18,882 bases of DNA from contig DASSKO010000101.1 of NCBI GenBank assembly GCA_035690425.1, forward strand, positions 1-18,882, written 5' to 3'. This document shows positions 13,422 through 18,882 of this stretch, one piece after another (position 1 is the first letter of the stretch; each line of letters starts with the position of its first letter). This stretch comes from DASSKO01 sp035690425 (GTDB lineage: Bacteria > Actinomycetota > Actinomycetes > Propionibacteriales > Nocardioidaceae). The position numbers and the translations under genes were made by a program. The notes below the pieces were generated by a model. That model had not been told where the DNA came from. It worked only from the letters and a program-made list of their open reading frames with translations, and did not search any database.

Positions 13422-13497
13422 GCGGCACACCTCGGGGTTCGGAACGACAAAATCAGCGTTACCTTAGCCGGGCGGACCAAACCGGGCCCGCGGGTGA

Positions 13498-14859
13498 TCA
13501 CATCGAGTCGATCAGCCGCTCGACGCGCTCGTCGTGCGCCCGGAACGGGTCCTTGCACAACACGGTGCGCTGGGCCTGGTCGTTGAGCTTCAGGTGCACC
13601 CAGTCGACGGTGAAGTCGCGGCGGCGCTCCTGGGCCTTGCGAATGAACTCCCCGCGCAGCCGGGCCCGGGTGGTCTGCGGCGGGCGTGACTTCGCCTCGA
13701 AGATGGGCAGGTCGTCGGTGACGCGGCTGACGGCGCCTTTGCGCTCCAGCAGGTAGTAGAGCCCGCGGCCGCGGTGGATGTCGTGGTAGGCAAGGTCGAG
13801 TTGAGCGATCCGCGGGTGGCTCAGGGGCAGGCCGTGCTGCTCCCGGTAGCGGTCGAGCAGCTTCCACTTGATCACCCAGTCGATCTCCCGCTCGACCAGC
13901 GACAGGTCCTGGCTCTCGACGGCCTTCAGGCTGCGCTCCCACAGATCGAGCACCCGGTCGGTCGTCGGGGTGTGCATCTCCCGGCGGTCGACGAAGTCGC
14001 GCGCCTTCGCGAGGTACTCGGTCTGCAGGTCCAGTGCGCTGGCCTCCCGCCCGTTGGCCAGACGCACCGTGCGCCGCCCCGTCATGTCGTGGGAGATCTC
14101 CCGGATGGCCCGGATGGGGTTCTCGATCGTGAGGTCACGCATCACCACGCCCTCCTCGATCATCCGCAGGACCAGGTCCGCGCTGGCCACCTTGAGCAGT
14201 GTCGTGGTCTCGCTCATGTTGGAGTCGCCGACGATCACGTGCAGGCGGCGAAAACGCTCCGCGTCGGCGTGCGGCTCGTCACGGGTGTTGATGATCGGCC
14301 GTGACCGGGTGGTGGCGCTGGAGACCCCTTCCCAGATGTGCTCGGCGCGCTGGCTGACCGAGTAGACGGCGCCGCGGGGCGTCTGCAGCACCTTGCCCGC
14401 TCCGCAGATGAGCTGCCGGCTGACGAGGAACGGGATCAAAATGTCGGCGAGCCGGCTGAACTCGCCGTGCCGGCCGACCAGGTAGTTCTCGTGGCACCCG
14501 TAGGAGTTGCCGGCCGAGTCGGTGTTGTTCTTGAACAGATAGACGTCACCGGTGATGCCCTCGTCGGCCAGCCGCCGCTCGGCGTCGACCAGCAGGCCTT
14601 CGAGGACCCGCTCGCCGGCCTTGTCATGGGTGACCAGGTCGACGATGTCGTCGCACTCGGGAGTGGCGTACTCGGGGTGGGACCCGACGTCGAGGTAGAG
14701 CCGGGCGCCGTTGCGGAGGAAGACGTTGCTGCTGCGACCCCAGGACACGACCCGTCGGAAGAGGTATCGCGCGACCTCGTCCGGTGAGAGGCGCCGCTGT
14801 CCCCGGAAGGTGCAGGTCACGCCGTACTCGTTCTCGATCCCGAAGATTCGGCGGTCCAC
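13498..14859 (-). CDS. pafA: Pup-protein ligase PafA
   Basis: PafA uses ATP to phosphorylate the C-terminal glutamate of Pup and joins it to a lysine of a target protein. The 453 residues match the family length. IENEYG at 8-13 holds the metal-binding E9, YLDVGSHPEYATPEC has the catalytic aspartate D57, and LFKNNTDSAGNSYGCHENY, NTRDEPHAD and HVIVGDSNMSE are shared with glutamine-synthetase-like ligases. It lacks the long loop after the first strand that marks Dop, so the assignment is firm. It starts ten bases after the prcA stop. GTG at 14859 has no ribosome site but follows TAGGGT by seven bases. Confidence 0.97.
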   Translation of the reverse strand: MDRRIFGIENEYGVTCTFRGQRRLSPDEVARYLFRRVVSWGRSSNVFLRNGARLYLDVGSHPEYATPECDDIVDLVTHDKAGERVLEGLLVDAERRLADEGITGDVYLFKNNTDSAGNSYGCHENYLVGRHGEFSRLADILIPFLVSRQLICGAGKVLQTPRGAVYSVSQRAEHIWEGVSSATTRSRPIINTRDEPHADAERFRRLHVIVGDSNMSETTTLLKVASADLVLRMIEEGVVMRDLTIENPIRAIREISHDMTGRRTVRLANGREASALDLQTEYLAKARDFVDRREMHTPTTDRVLDLWERSLKAVESQDLSLVEREIDWVIKWKLLDRYREQHGLPLSHPRIAQLDLAYHDIHRGRGLYYLLERKGAVSRVTDDLPIFEAKSRPPQTTRARLRGEFIRKAQERRRDFTVDWVHLKLNDQAQRTVLCKDPFRAHDERVERLIDSM

Positions 14860-14866
14860 GGGGCTT

Positions 14867-14872
14867 ACCCTA
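14867..14872 (-). promoter_or_regulatory. TAGGGT -10 box overlapping the prcA stop; leaderless start of pafA
   Basis: TAGGGT on the minus strand is followed by AAGCCCC and the pafA GTG at 14859. Its first three bases are the prcA stop codon. There is no Shine-Dalgarno sequence in the ten-base gap. A -35 element is not evident. Confidence 0.55.
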
Positions 14873-15571
14873 CGCCGACGTGGCGAACAGTCCGGCGATT
14901 CGCTCGGAGCCGATCCGCTTGAACTTGCGAGGCTGGGAGCGAGTGCGGTCGAGCACGGCCACCTCGAGCGCCTCGGCCTTCAGCGTCCGTGGCTGCTGCT
15001 CGTCGTGGCCCAGTGCGGCGGCGGCGAGCTGCACAGCCTGGTCGAAGGCGAGGTCGGGCTCGTAGTGCTCCTTGAGGTAGGTCGTCACCGGCTCGACCGA
15101 CCCGCCCATCGCCGCAAAACCCTGCTCGTCGGCGACCGAGCCGTCGTAGGTGAGCCGGTAGATCTGGTCGTGCTCGCGGCCGGTGCCGACCTCGGCGACG
15201 AAGATCTCCACCTCGTAGGGCTTTTCGCCACCGCTGGAGAAGATGGTGCCGAGTGTCTGCGCGTAGGCGTTCGCCAGACCCCGCCCGGTTACGTCGGCCC
15301 GGTCGTAGGAGTACCCCCGCAGGTCGGCCAGCCGGACGCCCGCGATCCGCAGGTTCTCGAACTCGTTGTAGCGCCCGACCGCGGCGAAGGCGACCCGGTC
15401 GTAGATCTCGCTGATCTTGTGCAGCGCCTGTGACGGGTTCTCGGCGACGAAGGCGATGCCGTCGGCGTACTGCAGCACCACGACGCTGCGCCCGCGGGCG
15501 ATGCCCTTGCGGGCGTAGTCGGCGCGGTCCTTCATCAGCTGCTCGGGCGAGACGTAGAACGGGGTGGTCAT
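14870..15571 (-). CDS. prcA: Proteasome subunit alpha
   Basis: PrcA forms the outer seven-membered rings of the 20S proteasome and gates entry. The 233-residue protein starts with MTTPFYVSPEQLMKDRADYA, the gate-forming N-terminus, followed by RKGIARGRSVVVL, FVAENPSQALHKISEIYDRV and DRADVTGRGLANAYAQTLGTIF, all close to the mycobacterial subunit. The C-terminus is shorter than in M. tuberculosis (about 248) and ends in FATSA. ATG at 15571 has AGGAGG four bases upstream. It follows prcB by 27 bases. Its TAG stop lies within a TAGGGT hexamer in front of pafA. Confidence 0.97.
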   Translation of the reverse strand: MTTPFYVSPEQLMKDRADYARKGIARGRSVVVLQYADGIAFVAENPSQALHKISEIYDRVAFAAVGRYNEFENLRIAGVRLADLRGYSYDRADVTGRGLANAYAQTLGTIFSSGGEKPYEVEIFVAEVGTGREHDQIYRLTYDGSVADEQGFAAMGGSVEPVTTYLKEHYEPDLAFDQAVQLAAAALGHDEQQPRTLKAEALEVAVLDRTRSQPRKFKRIGSERIAGLFATSA

Positions 15572-15598
15572 TGGTCCTCCTGTGGCGGGAGAGCAGCG

Positions 15599-16444
15599 TC
15601 AGGACAGCTGGGCGGCGGGGCCGTCGGGGCGACGCATCCGCCCGGCGACGACCTCGTCGGCGATCTCACCGACCTCGGCGTCGGCGAACCGGGTGTAGCC
15701 GTCGGCCGTCACCATCGACACGACCGGGAAGATCCGGCGCGTCAGGTCGGGGCCGCCGGTCGCGGAGTCGTCGTCCGCGGCGTCGTAGAGCGCCTGCACG
15801 ACGGCCATCGCGCACTCACGCGCCGTCAGGTCGTCGCGGTAGAGCTTCTTCAGCGACCCGCGCGCGAACACCGACCCGGACCCCACCGCGTGGAATGCCG
15901 TCTCCTCGTAGCGGCCGCCCGTCACGTCGTAGGAGAAGATCCGACCGCCGCCGCGCGGCTCGTCGTAGCCGGCGAACAGGGGCACGACCGCGAGCCCCTG
16001 CATAGCCATCGGCAGGTTGCCCCGCAGCAGCGCGGCGAGCCGGTTGGCCTTGCCGTCGACCGAGAGCGTGATGCCCTCGATCTTCTCGTAGTGCTCGAGC
16101 TCGACCTGGAACAGCCGCACCATCTCGACGGCGAGCCCGGCGGTGCCGGCGATGCCGACGCAGGACAACTCGTCCGCCGGATAGACCTTCTCGATGTCTC
16201 GCTGCGCGATGACGTTGCCCATCGTCGCGCGGCGGTCGCCGGCCATCAGCACCCCGCCCTCGAAGGTCGCGGCCACGATCGTGGTGCCGTGCGGCGCCTC
16301 GTTGGTCACCGCGGTGGTGGGAGGGGTACGCCGGCCCGGCAGCAGCTCTGGCGCCTGCTCACCGATGAACTCGGCGAACGACGAGCTGCCGGGGGTCAGG
16401 AAGGAATCCGGTAAACGCCCGGTGCCTCGAGGATCGGTTGCCAC
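15599..16444 (-). CDS. prcB: Proteasome subunit beta (with propeptide)
   Basis: PrcB carries the proteolytic sites of the 20S proteasome. The 281-residue precursor has a 53-residue propeptide ending in PHG; self-cleavage before T54 would expose the catalytic threonine (TTIVAATF). G79VLMAGDRRAT and KVYPADELSCVGIAGTAG (catalytic lysine and core strands) follow. GTG at 16444 is chosen because AAGGAG ends four bases upstream and MATDPRGTGRLPDSF resembles the family start; the frame is open 20 codons further but without a ribosome site. It follows pup by 83 bases and precedes prcA by 27. Confidence 0.96.
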   Translation of the reverse strand: MATDPRGTGRLPDSFLTPGSSSFAEFIGEQAPELLPGRRTPPTTAVTNEAPHGTTIVAATFEGGVLMAGDRRATMGNVIAQRDIEKVYPADELSCVGIAGTAGLAVEMVRLFQVELEHYEKIEGITLSVDGKANRLAALLRGNLPMAMQGLAVVPLFAGYDEPRGGGRIFSYDVTGGRYEETAFHAVGSGSVFARGSLKKLYRDDLTARECAMAVVQALYDAADDDSATGGPDLTRRIFPVVSMVTADGYTRFADAEVGEIADEVVAGRMRRPDGPAAQLS

Positions 16445-16527
16445 ACATCTCCTTCCGTCGTCATCGGCCTGCGTCAGCGACCGACGTCCGCGTCGCCACG
16501 GCAACGCCCATGTCGCATCCTTGGCGC

Positions 16528-16743
16528 CTACTCTCCGCCCTTCTGTACGAACCCTTTCACGAACTCCTCGGCGTTGGACTCGAGGACGTCGTCGATCTCG
16601 TCCAGGATGGAGTCGATGTCGTCGTCGAGCTTCTCCTTGCGCTCGGCGACGTCTTCACTGGCCTCGACCTCAGGCGCTTCAGCTTCCTCGGTCTCCGAGG
16701 ACCGCTGTGGGCGCTTGTGCTGCTGGTTGCCGTCACGTGCCAC
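16528..16743 (-). CDS. pup: Prokaryotic ubiquitin-like protein Pup
   Basis: Pup is the protein tag joined to targets for proteasomal breakdown. The 71-residue protein is acidic and disordered in composition, with helical coiled-coil-like VAERKEKLDDDIDSILDEID (about 32-51) that binds the Mpa/ARC ATPase, and ends in FVKGFVQKGGE. The final residue is Glu (GAG before the TAG stop), so unlike the Gly-Gly-Gln form of M. tuberculosis it needs no deamidation. GTG at 16743 has AGGAGG nine bases upstream. It lies between dop (55-base gap) and prcB, the usual order. Confidence 0.97.
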   Translation of the reverse strand: MARDGNQQHKRPQRSSETEEAEAPEVEASEDVAERKEKLDDDIDSILDEIDDVLESNAEEFVKGFVQKGGE

Positions 16744-16795
16744 GTGTCACCACCTCCTGGGAGCGCAATCGCCTGATCCGTTCCCTCTGGCGATG

Positions 16796-16801
16796 ACCCT
16801 A
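16796..16801 (-). promoter_or_regulatory. TAGGGT hexamer overlapping the dop stop; candidate pup promoter
   Basis: The dop stop codon TAG is the first half of TAGGGT on the minus strand. It would start a transcript near 16788 with a leader of about 45 bases that contains the pup ribosome site AGGAGG. The perfect palindrome CGTACGTACG (16817-16826) lies near the -35 position, within dop coding sequence. Confidence 0.4.
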
Positions 16802-18313
16802 CCCGGCTCCGGTGATCGTACGTACGAGTTCCTCGGCGGTTCGGCAACGATCGAGCAACGCTGAGACGTGCTCCTGGGTGCCGCGCAGCGGTTCCATCGT
16901 CGGGACCCGCTGCAAGGACTCTCGCCCGGGCAGGTCGAAGATCACCGAGTCCCAGGAGGCGGCCGCCACCTGGTCGGCGTACTGCTGCAGGCACCGGCCA
17001 CGGAAGTAGGCCCGGGTGTCGTGCGGCGGATGGCCGACGGCGTAGCCGACCTCCTCGTCGGTCAGCAGCCGCTGCATCGACCCCCGCCGCAGCAGATGGT
17101 GGTAGAGGCCCTTCTCCGGCCGGATATCGGCGTACTGCAGGTCGACCAGGTGCAGCTTGGGGTGATCCCAGTCGATCCCGTCGCGCTCGCGATAGGACTC
17201 CAGCAGCGCGAGCTTGGCCACCCAGTCCAGCTCGCCCCGGCACTCCATCGGGTCGTGGGCGAGCCGGGTCAGCACCGACTCCCAGCGTTCGAGTACGTCG
17301 ACCGTCTGCGCGTCGGCGTCGTCGCCGTAGCGGTCCTCGACGAACTTGCGGGCCTGCTCGAGGTAGTGCATCTGCAGCTGCACAGCGGTCATCCGGCGGC
17401 CGTCCTTGAGCTCCACCTGGTGCCGCAGGCCAGGATCGTGGGAGACCTGGCGCAGCTCCTTGATCGGGTGCGCGAGGGACACCTCGTCGGGCAGATATCG
17501 CTCCTCGATCATCGCCAGCACCAGCGACGTCGCGCCGATCTTGAGATAGCTGGAGATCTCGGACAGGTTCGCGTCACCGATGATGACATGCAGGCGGCGG
17601 TACTTGTCCGGGTCGGCGTGCGGCTCGTCGCGGGTATTGACGATCGGTCGTTTCAGCGTGGTCTCGAGCCCGACCTCGACCTCGAAGTAGTCGGCGCGCT
17701 GGCTGATCTGGAAGCCGTGCCCGGATCCGTCCTGGCCGATGCCGACGCGGCCGGCGCCGCACACCACCTGACGGCTGACGAAGAACGGCGTCAGATGCCG
17801 CACGATGTCGGCGAACGGGGTCCCGCGGGCCATCAAATAGTTCTCGTGTGACCCGTAGGAAGCGCCCTTGTTGTCGGTGTTGTTCTTGTACAGCAGGATC
17901 GGCTTGCTGCCGTGGACGGCGGCGGCACCGTGCGAGGCGGCGAGCATGATCTGCTCCCCTGCCTTGTCCCAACGCACGACGTCGAGCGGGGTCAGGCACT
18001 CGGGCGAGGAGTACTCCGGGTGCGCGTGGTCGACGTAGAGCCGGGCGCCATTGGTCAAGATGACGTTGGCCAGCCCTAGCTCCTCGTCGGTGAGCTGGCT
18101 GGAGTCTGCGACCTGACGGCTCATGTCGAAGCCGCGGGCGTCGCGCAGCGGGCTCTCCTCCTCGAAATCCCAGCGTGCCCGCCGCGCCCGGACAGTCGCG
18201 TTGGCGTAGGCGTTCACGATCTGTGACGACGCCAGCATGGGGTTTGCGGTGGGCTGCCCCTGCACCGAGATGCCGTACTCGGTCTCGGTGCCCATGATGC
18301 GTCGAACGGTCAT
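16799..18313 (-). CDS. dop: Depupylase/deamidase Dop
   Basis: Dop removes Pup from tagged proteins and, where Pup ends in Gln, deamidates it. The 504 residues match the family (about 505 in M. tuberculosis). GTETEYG at 8-14 holds the metal-binding E10, and YVDHAHPEYSSPEC has the nucleophile aspartate D95. The stretch 38-80 (RWDFEEESPLRDARGFDMS and beyond) is the Dop-specific loop absent from PafA. LYKNNTDNKGASYGSHENY, NTRDEPHAD and HVIIGDANLSE follow. ATG at 18313 lacks a ribosome site but has TAGGCT seven bases upstream. Because Pup here ends in Glu, its main duty should be depupylation. It diverges from the kinase-like gene at the right edge. Confidence 0.97.
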   Translation of the reverse strand: MTVRRIMGTETEYGISVQGQPTANPMLASSQIVNAYANATVRARRARWDFEEESPLRDARGFDMSRQVADSSQLTDEELGLANVILTNGARLYVDHAHPEYSSPECLTPLDVVRWDKAGEQIMLAASHGAAAVHGSKPILLYKNNTDNKGASYGSHENYLMARGTPFADIVRHLTPFFVSRQVVCGAGRVGIGQDGSGHGFQISQRADYFEVEVGLETTLKRPIVNTRDEPHADPDKYRRLHVIIGDANLSEISSYLKIGATSLVLAMIEERYLPDEVSLAHPIKELRQVSHDPGLRHQVELKDGRRMTAVQLQMHYLEQARKFVEDRYGDDADAQTVDVLERWESVLTRLAHDPMECRGELDWVAKLALLESYRERDGIDWDHPKLHLVDLQYADIRPEKGLYHHLLRRGSMQRLLTDEEVGYAVGHPPHDTRAYFRGRCLQQYADQVAAASWDSVIFDLPGRESLQRVPTMEPLRGTQEHVSALLDRCRTAEELVRTITGAG

Positions 18314-18320
18314 GCTGATG

Positions 18321-18326
18321 AGCCTA
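18321..18326 (-). promoter_or_regulatory. -10 box, leaderless start of dop
   Basis: TAGGCT on the minus strand is followed by CATCAGC (seven bases) and the dop ATG at 18313. The only space between the two divergent genes is 24 bases, so no ribosome site or separate leader fits. It shares two bases with the opposing -10 box. Confidence 0.55.
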
Positions 18327-18330
18327 CGCT
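18325..18330 (+). promoter_or_regulatory. -10 box, leaderless start of divergent phosphotransferase gene
   Basis: TACGCT is followed by GGCTGAC (seven bases) and the GTG at 18338. It overlaps the dop -10 box by two bases, so RNA polymerase should occupy only one of the two promoters at a time. The -35 region would lie inside the start of dop. Confidence 0.5.
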
Positions 18331-18337
18331 GGCTGAC

Positions 18338-18882
18338 GTGCAGATCCTCGACGACGGCTGGGACAGCCGCGCCACCCTGGTCGACGACGTGTGGCTGGAG
18401 CGCACGCCGCGACGGCCGGAGGTGGCGCCGCGCCTGTTGCTGGAGACCAGGCTGCTGCCGTGGCTCGCGGAGCAGCTGCCGCTGCCGGTCCCGCAACCCG
18501 AGGTCGTCTGGTCTGCGCCGCTGCGGATACGCCACCGGCTGCTCGCCGGCCACCGGTCGGCGTCGTTGACCCAGCAGCAGGCACACGTGCTGGGCCGTTT
18601 CCTGCGCGTGCTGCACGGTGTCGAAGTCGCGCAGGCGGTGCGCGCTGGTGTGCCGCCACCGCGCGCGGCGGTCCGCGAGCAGACCCGGACGCGCGCCCGC
18701 TTCGCTGCCGAGGTGCTACCTCGGTTGCCTCCGCGCGAGCGCGAGATAGGTGCCGCCCTCCTGGGACGGACTGCCCAGCGGGCGCCGTCGGTGTCGCTGG
18801 TGCACGGCGACCTGGGGCCGGCCCACGTGCTCAGCGAGTACGGCGAGCTGACCGGCGTGATCGACTGGAGCGACGCACACAT
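18338..18882 (+). CDS. Aminoglycoside phosphotransferase-fold protein (partial, C-terminus beyond right edge)
   Basis: Translation from the GTG at 18338 stays open to the edge (181 codons). Near the end it shows SLVHGDLGPAHVL then LTGVIDWSDAH, the catalytic loop and metal-binding part of the APH/choline kinase fold. In the catalytic loop the usual Asn (HGDxxxxN) is His, a change also seen in an actinobacterial APH-like group. The N-terminal lobe includes LLLETRLLPWLAEQLPLPVPQPE, with PxP-type spacing common to this family. The substrate is unknown; antibiotic resistance should not be assumed. Start chosen because TACGCT precedes it by seven bases; no ribosome site. The gene is divergent from dop with 24 bases between the start codons. 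Confidence 0.82.
   Translation, partial: MQILDDGWDSRATLVDDVWLERTPRRPEVAPRLLLETRLLPWLAEQLPLPVPQPEVVWSAPLRIRHRLLAGHRSASLTQQQAHVLGRFLRVLHGVEVAQAVRAGVPPPRAAVREQTRTRARFAAEVLPRLPPREREIGAALLGRTAQRAPSVSLVHGDLGPAHVLSEYGELTGVIDWSDAH

Noticed and set aside
17868..17890. TTGTCGGTG match to the core of the PafBC (RecA-independent) promoter motif
   Set aside because: It encodes the conserved NNTD stretch of dop on the other strand (a similar string occurs in pafA for the same reason), and no TANNNT follows at eight bases.
1..18882. tRNA, rRNA, CRISPR array, insertion sequence or prophage
   Set aside because: Reading both strands I saw no cloverleaf-like sequence, regularly spaced repeats, transposase or integrase motifs, or terminal inverted repeats.
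18338..18882. Antibiotic-resistance gene
   Set aside because: The APH-like fold alone does not imply resistance; the loop has His for Asn and the gene sits in a conserved chromosomal locus without mobile elements.

Overview
The window is high-G+C DNA (about 70% by eye), densely packed with genes, from an actinobacterium (Actinomycetota). The evidence is a complete Pup-proteasome locus (dop, pup, prcB, prcA, pafA) followed by pafB-pafC, tatA-tatC and helY, the order known from Mycobacterium and other actinobacteria. A diacylglycerol kinase between tatC and helY and a lysine-degradation pair next door suggest a Propionibacteriales-like genome, but the genus cannot be resolved from sequence alone.

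Layout. (1) 1-2445: a divergent pair, kdd (minus, cut by the left edge) and kamA (plus), two enzymes of the beta-lysine / 3,5-diaminohexanoate route of lysine breakdown. (2) 2502-4903: an Lrp/AsnC regulator (minus), convergent with kamA across a hairpin; then a PrmC-related methyltransferase and a stand-alone 5'-3' exonuclease (both plus). (3) 4904-5019: a short convergent intergenic region full of small repeats and palindromes. (4) 5020-18313: thirteen minus-strand genes, in transcription order dop, pup, prcB, prcA, pafA, a two-domain FKBP lipoprotein, pafB, pafC, tatA, tatC, a small unknown protein, a diacylglycerol-kinase-type lipid kinase, and helY. (5) 18338 to the right edge: an aminoglycoside-phosphotransferase-fold kinase (plus), divergent from dop and cut by the edge.

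How the genes work together. PafA ligates Pup to lysines of target proteins, Dop removes it, and PrcA/PrcB form the 20S proteasome. The ATPase ring (Mpa/ARC) is not in the window. PafB and PafC, despite their names, are a transcription activator pair of the DNA-damage response. Pup here ends in Gly-Gly-Glu, so it needs no deamidation before ligation. KamA and Kdd catalyse non-adjacent steps of one lysine pathway (KamDE acts between them), and the Lrp-type protein is a plausible local regulator.

The least expected signal is in the starts. Seven genes that lack a convincing Shine-Dalgarno sequence have a TANNNT -10 hexamer ending exactly 6 or 7 bases before the start codon, the geometry of leaderless transcripts. 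In three places (ends of dop, prcA and the lipid kinase) the stop codon TAG is itself the first half of a TAGGGT hexamer. The -10 boxes of dop and the divergent kinase gene share two bases. No tRNA, rRNA, CRISPR array, insertion sequence or prophage was seen, and no gap without a gene exceeds 300 bases.
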